64,000 bases of DNA, taken from assembly GCA_036971475.1 (NCBI GenBank), contig JBAIZL010000008.1:26907982-26971981 (forward strand), read 5' to 3'. This DNA is from Prosapia bicincta. Lineage: Eukaryota > Arthropoda > Insecta > Hemiptera > Cercopidae. Position 1 is the first letter of the stretch. The number at the start of each line of letters is the position of its first letter. The notes below the pieces were generated by a model. That model had not been told where the DNA came from and did no database searches. It saw only the letters and a program-made list of their open reading frames with translations. Below, piece after piece: positions 24,801 through 36,800 of this stretch. Position numbers and translations under genes: made by a program.

Positions 24801-27800
24801 CCAATTATGATTTATCTTCATCCTCACACATTTTAGCGTTACTTGCTTTTCAAATTTTTCTAATTCTTTTTTTACTTGTGATTTCCCGTCTTTTATATAA
24901 CAAAATTTGTCATTTTTGAACATTGTCATTTATCTCGGTTTATAGTAAAATACAATTATTTCCCCCAAAGCTATAATGGATAATTATATATAATCAAAAC
25001 ATTTTATCAATTTATAGAACTTCCAAATGTTAGTGTGTATAAATATTTTAGATAAAAATGCACCTTATAACAATTATTCAGAATCCCTAAAAATATGTTA
25101 TTATTAAAACTTGGAAGTTGATGACATGTTATCTTTTTACTGAGTTTTCTGATTCAATGCTCCAATATATAAGAACTCCATTCAGGGTATTATTTTTTAA
25201 ATAATTTTTATTTAGGATTTTTAGCCTTGTTTAAAATTTGAACACCATTATTCCTATATTCAGATTTCAAATGGTTTCAAAAGATTTCTATCTTCAGATT
25301 TTGTGATAACATTTTAAAGAAATTTGTCTTTTTAGGTAATTTTTGTTAATTTAGTCATATTGCCATGTTATTTTAGAAGACTACGTTCCTCGTTTTTGTT
25401 ATAATAAGTTTACACAAAAAACTTATTTTGTTATTTTCAAAACATTCATGAAAATATTTCAACATAATGTTATATTTCTAGTGTGGTTAAATATATTTTG
25501 TCTCTACTCATGATTGGATGGGTAAGGGTAAATTTTGTTTTGCAAGAAACCACTTATTGTTGGGTGAAATATTACCTGCTGTCACCATGAGGAAAAGATG
25601 GTGACCTTGAAACAGTTTATAACTAACTTATCTTCTCATAATCCAGCCATTTTTGCCTTCTGACCATATCCCCTGTCTGAAGGTAACTGATTAGAGGGGT
25701 TCTACTGTAATAACAAAGACAATGTTTTTTTTTTGTAAAAATAAATAAAAACCATTTCTCTGACATTTTGAAGTATATTTATAATTGTTTGTATTCTGTA
25801 GAAAAAACAAATATTTTATGTATAAAGTTATGATGAATTTTAATATATTTGGTCAAATTTACACGTATAATTTTTTCAAACAAAATTCTGAACACTGGAT
25901 TCCTTGTTTTATTACTATATGGCAGCGTTTATGAAATTTTTGTTAATTATATCTAATGATATAATCATAGTGAACAAAATTTTGAAATTAACTATGATTG
26001 ATATATAGACGTGTATTTATAGCAATTAATTAATACATTGACAAATAATTTTACCTTTTAAAATAAATAACATTTATAAAGTGATTATTTTGTTAAGTCA
26101 AAGCTTATAAATAATCAGTGAAATTAGAAGAAAATTATAATTTTATTGGACAAATCTTAGCAGTAAAAGATTCAAGTTTACAAATACCCCTCTATATTTT
26201 TAACATAATTACTTCTTATATTAAATAATAGTTTTGATAAAACTATATTAGTGTTTTAACGTAATATTAACATTCTATGATTAATTCTGTAAATGATTTA
26301 GACATTTACAGGGAATTTTATTTGTTTTAGGATTTGCGATTTTATGGACATTTACCAAACTGTGATTTCATCACTCATCTAAGCTTTGGTACGACTGACA
26401 AGCATGAAGATGTATTATATTCTGGGGCTGTCATTGGAGAACTGGGGTTGTTAATGAATTCGAAATATAACTATACAGTCGAATGTGAAATCGACTCAAT
26501 TGTAAGTTAAAATTTTTGTAATTACATAGAAAATTACTCTAAGGTACATAAACTATTTATGTTTTTATTAAGTGAATGCCAGTAAACAACTAGAAATTGT
26601 TTTCTACCTGTTTTAATTGGGTCTTTAAGAAAGTATCCATTGAAAACAACTATAGTAGAACCCCATTATAACAGATTATTTGGGGCTGAAGTTTGTCTGT
26701 TTTAATGAAAGCTCATTATAAGGGAAAACGTTACTATAAAGTTTTTGAAATGAAAAGAAAAGAAAATGGAGAAAAAACAGTAAAATGATAATACAAAGAA
26801 ATAAATTTGCTAAAACTTTTATTACTTTTATTGTGGCTACTGTAATGTAAATTGTTTCTACTTACTGCCGGTTAGGAAGTATTCACATTTATATTGGAAG
26901 AATTTTGAGGTGTAACAGAAACAGAAGTTAAATTTAAAGCCTTTAGCTTTCTAGGTAGAGCAGGGTGTATATTTCCTTACAAAATATTTTTGATCACTTG
27001 ATAAGTTATTATTATATACATTACTGATATGTCTACACCATGTTCAGTTCTCTTGCACCATTTGATATGTATATCAGTTCTCTTGCATATTTTGTAGAGG
27101 GGACGCCACTTAACAAAATTTAGAACTTACCATGTCAGCAGCTGATTAGGTGGATGTGTGGTGCTTGTTTAGTTGGTTAGATGGTGACTGATTGATGACT
27201 TTAAAATACATTTTGTTATAAGACACTTTCGGTTTAATAGGGTGTGTTTAATAGAAAAATTGGTTGTATATGTTCTATGGACATATTGATTTATGTCCAG
27301 TTTTGGACATCCTTCTAACGCTCTTCTGGTACAGAGGTGTAAACATTGGCTGGATTTAGATTTACATTAAGATTTAGTTTAATATAGGTACTGTCAATTG
27401 GTTTGATATTATTTTGGAGAAGATGTAAAGAATTAGAGCATAGTGATAAAAGTCAAACTAAAACACTTATTACGTAAATAAAACCTCCTAAACACAAATA
27501 AACTTTTTACAACTTAAATTCTATAGTAGATTTCAATTGCTAAACAATTACCTTAGAGGAATCTGTTACGATAAAACCAATACAAAAATCAGTATTATTG
27601 TTAAGTACTGAATCTTTTTCAGCTGTTCCTGCATGACTCAGCTAAAAGCAGAAGATGGTTTTGAACAACTGTTAAATTTATTCCATAGTGTCAATGTACA
27701 TCTAATTCATACATAGTCCCAGCACAATTTTCTCTTTGCTCTGTGTCTTATGCGACCTTTACAAATGTGAACTAATTTAAAGGCTCATGTGACTTCTACC

Positions 27801-30800
27801 TCATCACCCAGAATGCCTTGGAAACTTTAGCAATTCTGCTTTAGCATAAAGTTGGACAAGTCATGCACCTAACTACACTCATTTCTGGTTTTTACCTCTT
27901 CCTGCCATCTTGACATCATATGCTCACTCTACTTTATCTGCTTTCATCGTTTAACTTCTTCATTGTATGAATGTTGGTCTTACTCAATATAACTTTATTC
28001 CTTAGGATCAATTGTTTTAAATCGTTCATTTTAATTGTTTGTAACTGCAAGTGAAACTGTATTCATTTTAAAGTGCTAGTGAACATTTATGAAGCCCAAG
28101 TGTATCACCATGTTTTTTTTTTATTAACTTGGGAGCGGGTTTTAAACTGCCCGAAACACTGCTACCTTAAGGTATACTGGTACTTACCTCCCTGATCTAG
28201 TCAAATAGCCCCTTCCCTCTTACCAGGTTTAGGAGTTTCCTGACTAGTGTTTTACCTTCATCATCCACCAGAGCCGTTCCATCACCAAAGAGGTTGAAGT
28301 GCCTCTCGGCAAGTACTTCACATCTGTAAATAATGTGTGTGGCAGTCTCCGGTTCCTGCCCGCATAATCTGCACACTGGTTCATCTTTGTAGATACCCAT
28401 TTTATGCGGATGTTTCCTTAGTCCACCGTGTCCCGTGAGTAGACCTGTGGCTATCCTCAATTCCTGCCTAGACAGATAGACGAGACTCTTCTGCTGCCCC
28501 AAGGAAGGTTTCCTAAGGGTTAGCTTACTGTGTCTCATCCCTTCAGCCCTGATCCAGTGCTCACAGTGTCTTTCAGCCATCCATCTTCGCACTGCCATCT
28601 TGACCATGGATTTGGAAATACCTACCGCAGGCTCCGGTCCAATCAGGGGAGTCGAAGACCCCTCTCTGGCCAGCGCATCTGCGGCTTCATTTCCAGATAT
28701 TCCCCTATGCCCTGGCACCCAACCTATCTTGATTTGATTGTACCTTGCCAGGGTTTGTAGGTTATTTAGACACTCCCTGACTATGGCGGAGGTGACCACA
28801 TGTCCGTTTAGTGCCTTAATTGCTGCCTGACTGTCGGAGAAAATAGCAATCCAGGTCCCGTGTGTTCCCCTTCTCGCTATCTCTCCCAGACAGGCATTTA
28901 TAGCATATATTTTGGCCTGAAAGACAGAGGTATGTCTCCCCAAGGAAAAAACTAGTTTTACCCTTGGGTTTTTACAATACACCCCCACTCCAGTGCCGAA
29001 GTCCATCTTGGAGCCATCTGTGTACCAGATCTGAGCTCCCGATGTTAATGTCCTTGACCATTCCATCATAGTTTGATGGACCTGGTCAGGAGCAAACATT
29101 CGAGTAATGTGGTCGCTGCCCATTTCCAAGATGGGTTCTTTGACCACGCACTCGATACTCATATGTCCCGAAACATCTGGGAGGTTAGCCCAGTTGTTCG
29201 AGTTGCGCAATCTCCATGCCGCCAGCCTCGCCTCTCCCCTAAGGACAAGCTCGAGGGGAGGGAGGTTAAGCATTAATTCCATTGCTGCACCAGGTGTAGT
29301 TAACATCGCTTCCAGTGTGCACAGACAGGCCAATCTTTGGATAGAGCTCAGTTTAGCTCTTGTCTGTGCCTGGTTGGCCTTTGTCCACCACACCAGAGCT
29401 CCATAGGTAATCATAGGTCTTATCACCCTCAGATACATTCAGTGCATTATTGATCGCTTCAGTCCCCATTTCTTACCCACCATTCTTCTCACAGTCATCA
29501 GTGCCCTTTTGGCCCTGTTAACTGTCCTCTCAAGATGTGGGTTCCAGGTGAGTTTCCTGTCCAGAGTAACTCCCAGGTACTTCACCTCCCCCACAAACTC
29601 AAGGTATTCACCAAACAAGCGAGGCATCCTGGTCGTCAGATCTTTTCGCTGTCTGGTGAAGTTAATAAGAGCAGTCTTTTTCGGATTTACCCTAAGGTTC
29701 TCCTTATTACACCACTCTTCAATCAGTCATAGAGGATTTCTGATTACCTCAAGGACTGTATTAGGGAATCTACTCAGGATCAGAACAACTATGTCGTCCC
29801 GCATATTCTAGACAGAAGTACCCCTGTTCATTCAAGAGTTCAATAAGGTTGTCAACCACTATGCTAAAATAAAAATTGCTTAGACATGAAAAATGTGATA
29901 CATGTGCTTATCTGAAGCATGGAGATGATAACACATTAACAAGTGTCAAGTAGAAGAAACATTGCACAAAAAAAAAACTACGTAGTTTCTTGAAGCAATG
30001 ACGAAAATGATGTTGAGGAACCAACTTTTGTATGGGCTTACTAAACACATTTTGTATGGATCACAAATTAATATATTCTATTAGAAATATTTATTTTGAT
30101 ATCTATCTATGAAATTTTTACATAATTTTTTGATAAGTTTAGAGTATATTTTAATTCCAACAATATAATATTACATTATATTTCGATATTGACTCAGGTA
30201 CATCATGTTCCATGGGAAATCATTGATAATGCTCTAAAAGAAAAAGCAGAGCTTGAAGCAAATATTTGGAAAGCTGTTTGCATCCGAATAGCTTTTCATA
30301 TCTCAAAAAGTATTTTTAGGTTTCAAGTAAGTGCAGAATTTTTCTAATTGCTTTTAACTATATTATAACATTAGTTGCATAGTTATAAAATAATTCTTCA
30401 TGATATGGTGATAGTGTGATAGTTATAGAATAAAATCATAAAAGATATCTTCTTCACATTTCTATTTCCTTAAATTACAAGATGTAACATACTTGTGCAG
30501 TAAAAATTTATATTAATTTATTTATCCAATATTGTTATTCTGAATTTCACTGAATGAACTTATAAATCAAATTTACTTTATATATAGGCCTATATATAAT
30601 GTATAAAAGAAATTCTGTTATAATTATTCAAAATACAGGAAAATATTTTATTTTTACAAATGTCAGAGCTATTAGCCAGCCATAGTGAACTGTTAGCCAT
30701 CATCAAGAACTGTAGTACTGGCTGCTCTGTGGCTGGCCAACAGCTTTGAACATTTCTTAGTAAAAATAACTAAATTAATTCTTGTATAAACATTCGTATT

Positions 30801-33800
30801 TTGTAATTGTATGATCTTTTATTATTGTTTACATATTTATTACTTCCAGTTCTGGCACATGTTTACAAGTTTATATTATGCTATTTGATGTATAATTAGG
30901 TTAAATGAAACTATCAGACAAATAGCTCATCCTTGACAGTCATGCTTGTATGTCCAACTGTTCTTAAAACATCGCTAAGAATTTTTCTGAAAAATTGGTA
31001 TATAGGGGTATTAAGGGCTTAGGAGTCGATTTGGCTAGGTCTCATGTTTGAGAAAAATAGAAAATTTGCAAACTAATGTTAAAAATACTTAACTAAGTGA
31101 ATACATAATTCCATATTCACTTAGTTAAGTATTTCTAAAATTAGTTTAATCAGTGAATTCAAGATGATTACATCAAGCAACTTCAAATTTGCTAAGTTAG
31201 AACAAAGATGTAAGGCTGGTTGATTCACACTGTGCCTCGCCTGTGGTAGAGTTACTCTATTTCCTCTACTGGCATAGGTCGGTAACAAAGTTATATAGAA
31301 AGTAATTATAATAAAATTATAATTGTAACACAAACACATTACCTGTAATATCCTGCTTCATTCTTTGGAGTCAGACCTACCAGGGATATTACAGGATCCC
31401 AGGTAAAATAACCTTTGCATAAACTGCAACAAACATAAGAGTAATATATTTCACTGTACAAATGATATAAACATTCAATTAAATATTCAGACCCATTCAA
31501 ATTATTTAATTGTAAACAATAAAAAGCTAAAAGTACAATAACATGTTTATATGTTTACAGAAAATAAGTAGTGATAGATTGAGATATATTCTGCAGACTG
31601 GTTTTGTTCCTAAATTAACAGATTTTAAATCTTTGGATTTGAAAGGCAATGCAGATTGTTGTTTTTTAATTCAAGGAGCTGTGTATAATCCAATTGATCA
31701 AACTCATTATATAGCACCTGCATTTATCCCAGAATCGGTACGAATATTGGAAAGTAAAGTAAGTTTAATAGTTACATTTTCAATAATAACCATTTTTTCT
31801 TAATTCCAGTATGTGGTTAAACAATGATTATTTCATGAATCTATTTATTATTTTTAATTCAAAGTCAACCTAAGTTTATCTTGTGTTAAATATTTTAATT
31901 TTTATAAACAATTTGTTAATATAAAATTTTGCACCTTATTTGGGACTTAATTTTAAATAAAAAGTACTTAAAAGGAGTAAATGAACTGATGTATATGTTA
32001 TATTGCTTTTTAAATATATCCATTAAAAGTACTAAAGATTTTTATAATCAAGCTTAATAAAATTCCCTTATATTTTACAATTATAATATTTCATAAAACG
32101 TAAGACATCTCTAAAAAATTTCCAATCACGTGGAAAACTAATAATGTCGCTGTTTTATATTAAAACAGTTTGACCTAAACCATAACTTAAAAAAAAACTA
32201 TTTATCAGCAAACATTTGACACTAGTTCAGACTATTGTTCAGCACAATTCATAGTATTGAACAATGCACGGAAATACTATGATAATTGATAATGTAAATG
32301 AGACCACTTATCCATAATGCTACTACTTTCGGTATCACTTGGTAAAAAAACCACTACCACTACTTACTGATATTTTTCAGCAGACGTGTTTCACACTAGG
32401 TCAGTGCATTGTTCAATGCAGGGAGTCACGGATAAGACTGTTGTTCAGTGTGTTTTGTCCTTGAGCTACAGTCTTGTCCGTGACTCACAGCATTGAACAA
32501 TGCACTGACCTAGTGCAAAATGCATCTGCTAAAAAATATAAGTAAGTAGTGGTCAAGTGATACCAAAATTAGTAATTAAAAAAAACTGAAGATGTACAAC
32601 ACGAAAATTGCAAGTATTCTAATGTATTTCATGTGGTATAACATGAAAAGAAAATTAAATGTGAAAATATAAAATGGAGAGTAAACTCCTGCTTTTATTG
32701 GCCCTGCTTAACATTGTTTACTGCAATCTACATCTCAACATAACAAAACTTTCCCTCCACATCTACTTCAATATACAGTGCTTACTCCTAATACTCACCA
32801 AATACACCCACATCCCCACCATAATATCCCCCCTTAGCCTACAAAAACCTTGAGATCAGTTACAGTCTGAGTTGACAATGGGACACATCTCTCGAAATGG
32901 CCATACTCAACAAATCTAAGTAAGTGCTACTAAAGGCAAGTTGTAAAATATTTACAAGTGTTTTAGTGATTTTCTTTCGTTGATCTCTTTCTATCGACTC
33001 AAACATTGCCACTGCCGAAGTTTTCTTGGTCTTACCACTTGCAGCAAATATATGATTTCACTTCACAGTTTGTTGGAGATTTATACATTTTGAACGGTTT
33101 GTTCATAATTTCAAATTTTCCATGTTATTTCTTAAAGCGCTAAAACACACTAAACCAGTAAAAAATACATTTACTAAGGAATTTAAGTAATTTCTTGGTT
33201 GTATTCAACTATTTAAATTACTAAAATAGTATTTCAAAAAACAGTTCTGAATAAACAAAAAAATTCTATATTTATTTAGAATAAATAAATATAACAAAGC
33301 TACAGCTCCAGGTTGTCATTTGGAATGGATTTGTCAAATTCAATGTAGTTAAGCATTTAAATGTCTTAATTATCGTGTCCTTAGCAGTTTTTTTTAATTA
33401 AAAAAAATTTAGAATCATAAACAGTCAGTTTTATTTCACTAGTTTATTAACAGTAAAACAAAACATAACAGTACAAATGATTTTTCATAGCAAAATATCT
33501 TTTTTTAACTTGTTTATCCGCATATACTATGTTATGGGGGCATGTGGAGGAAATCCATATCAACAGCCTTTCCTTGATTTGAATCAGTTAGTTTTGGTAT
33601 AAACTTGAACCATTAACTTGTCTATGACATTTCAACATATCTACATAATAATCATCTGTCATTAAACAGTGTATAGCCATGTCTATAATTTGAAGCAAAT
33701 ATTTTTGTGTTAGATTAAATATTCGACTCTAGTAAAACAGTGTATTTTCCATTGAACTGCTTTAAAGAAAAACTTAAACGAAAATTCAACTCCTTTAAAG

Positions 33801-36800
33801 AAGGATTTAATGAAAAATTCAAGAGTGTTAGGTAGTAAATTATCAGATAAATTAGAGGAATATACTAAGAATTTAGAAAGTAAATTAAGTTGTTTGCGAG
33901 ATAGCTTAAGCACTTCAAAGAATGAAGTTAATGAATTAGAGAGTAAACAAGCTGCTAATTCCAGTGAGTTTGAGAATATATCAGCTGCCAGTTTAGAATC
34001 TAGAATGGAGGAACAACTGTAGGCTTTGGATGAACGCTTGGCCATGCCTGAGAGTAGGTCTACAAACCCTCTTATCATCTATATACCATGGGAGGAGGCC
34101 TACAATAGAGCTACTTTGATGCCTGCGGTTATAATGATTGTTCAGAATTGTGTCCCAACATTCAGTGTGAAGATGCCTTGAGAAAATTATCAAATACAGG
34201 AGGTTTGATTATAGGTGGTCACTGGCAAATAAGACCTCCATGTTGTACTTGGCGTTAGATGGAAATACTCTGGAAGTTACCTCAAATCTGAAATGCTTGA
34301 ACTTAGATACAAGCATTATGGTTACATTACTTTCAGAATGCTCTGATAGCCTTTACGTAGATAGGAGGGGGGAAGGTGGACCAAGAGATTTGCTCATAGA
34401 CCCAAATGCTATTTACAGTAAGAAGATTCAGGCAACCTCGTGAGTGCTATAAAGCACTATGGGAAATGCTGAACATGTCTATGGGGAGGTAGTTGCCTCC
34501 TTCCAGTATTGATAAGGATGTGATAGTGGGAATGGATATCATGGTCAAATAACTATATAAAGTTAACCTAAGAAAAGGAGTTTTTATTACTAGGGAGGAG
34601 GCATAGAAAAGATAAGGCAGCATGAGTGATCTCTTTAGAAAACACCACAGTTTTCCCTTAAAGTCAGATGATAATCAGAGTTACCATAGATGGGAACATT
34701 TCTAAGGGTCAAAATATGCTACGAGACCCAAGCTAGAATGATGAGAGTCTTGGCCACAGTGTCCTAACAGCAAGAATGGAAGAAATGGAAGAAAACTCTC
34801 GGCATGTCTGATGAATGTGTATGGCAACCCTGTTACATTGAAGAAAGCTAATACACCTGAGCCTATTTAACATTTTAATTACTGGTATGATGAGTAAAGT
34901 ACTCTGAAGTAGAAAGCAAGAAGCTTCCCAAAAAACTGATAATTTTCATGTAGGATGCCTGTCAAGAATCTGCACCGGAGAAAATAATAGCTGGATAACA
35001 AAACGTTACATTGGAAACGATCCTTGAGGGTGAAATGATTTAGTTCAGCACTGCACAGACAAGTATCTATGCGCCAGGATTCTAGGAGACAACCTTTGGC
35101 AAAGCATGAGGAAGCGGAGTCAATCATCAAAGAGATATAGAGTGACATAATAAAACGGATAGATTACACACTAAAGGGGTGTAACCTGTTTCTAAAAATT
35201 TTACCTCAAGAGCATATACTGGCAGGTGGGTGTGGCTCCAGAATACTAGTAGAAGACAGGACTTTTCAATTGGAACAGGTTTATAGCATTTCAATGTAAT
35301 CCCATTTGGCCTCTGTAAAATGCTTCCAGTACTTTCAAGAAGCTTAAGAGGGTTATCTTGTGGAACCTGTCTAGTTTACCTAGACAACATCATTGGGATT
35401 TGCAAGTCCTTTAAGCAACAATTAGCAAATCTAGATCAAGTCCTGGAGAGACTTATAATTGCTAACCTGAAGTTAAATCTAAAAAAGTGTAATTTGTTTC
35501 AAAGCATGTACAATACAATGGCCATGTTGTATCTGACAAAGGTGTTTCAGTAATCAGGAAAGAGTAGTGCAATCGCAGAGGCCAGTTTCTCATGATAAAC
35601 AAAGTGCATATTTTCCTTAGGCTGTGTATTTATAGATGTATTTACATTTTGTGCATGATTTCTCAAATATGGTTAAGCCCATTAGAGAAGGAAAAAGGGG
35701 TTTCAACTGGTATACCACATGTCAGGAAGCTTTGAAGGAATTTTAAAGGCTTTATGAAGCACTCCAATTCTTCTCAAGACCTGAAGGCAAGTTTAATCTT
35801 GATGTGGATGTCAGCTATACAGCCATCAAGGAAGTTCTGTCTCAACTACAGGATAGTGAAGAACGAGACATTGGGTACTTCAGCAAGTCATTGTCTAAAC
35901 CCAAGCATAATTACTGGATGACCTAAATTGGGCTCTTTGCTGTTGTTAAAGGCATAGAGTATTTCCATAAGTATTTATATGGTAGGAGATTTCTTTTAAG
36001 GACGGATTATCCCACTTTATTGTGGTTCCTAACATTCCTGTCTTCGAAAAACCTTATTGCTTATTAGATTGAAATGTTCAAATATTATTACTTTGAATTG
36101 GCACATGACTCTGGTCTTAGCCGTTGGAAATGCTCCATGGTCATCTGACCTGTCCAAATGTGATCTCTTTTTATGGGGATTCCCTAAGCCATACAGACGT
36201 ATGACTTAAGAATTGAAGGAAGAAATCCGTCAACAAATCAGTCAAATCAATAGAGACAAATTTTCCTACAACACATAGAAAACACCAAGATACTCACAAA
36301 CAATACACATTCACACAAAATCATTTACTGGCACAGATACGTTGATGATATCATAACACTATACAGAGGCAACACCTGACAATGCGAAAAACTCCTCACC
36401 TACACTAATAAAATACACACAAAATTACACTTCACCTCAGAGATTTAAACCAACCGATCCCTAAACTTCCTCGACCATACCATAACAAAAAGCCGCACAC
36501 AAAAACACAGCTTCAACATTTACAGGAAACCCACAAAAACAGACACACTTATCCACAACACCTCAAATCGCCCTGTCCAACACAAATACGCTGCATTCAG
36601 ATCCATGCTCCATAAATTTAAAGAAGTTCCAATGACCACAGAAAACATAAACATAGAACTAGACACCATTAAATATTTAGCATACACAAATGGGTGGAAC
36701 ACCACAATAATAGACAAACTATGGCACAATAGACAAAAAAAAAACACTAAAATTAACACTACTGGGAGGGAAAACAAATACATCACAATACCATAGATAA

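Larger units (their letters stand above)
28113..29870 (-). mobile_element. 5'-truncated LINE (R1/LOA/I group, with RNase H)
   Basis: A minus-strand non-LTR retrotransposon. Its 3' end is marked by a T10 run at 28113-28122 (poly-A on the element strand) after TTAATA. It contains the end of the reverse transcriptase, an RNase HI domain and a Cys-rich tail. The 5' limit near 29870 is where recognisable RT sequence stops. It lies in intron 5, antisense to the host gene. Confidence 0.88.

Noticed and set aside
24642..24929. 95-codon minus-strand frame
   Set aside because: Reasonable amino-acid mix but no recognised motif, no neighbours and no repeat relation; cannot be supported.
29889..29953. 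Cys-x2-Cys peptide next to the LINE
   Set aside because: Only about 20 codons before a stop; could be a transposase scrap, but cannot be distinguished from chance.
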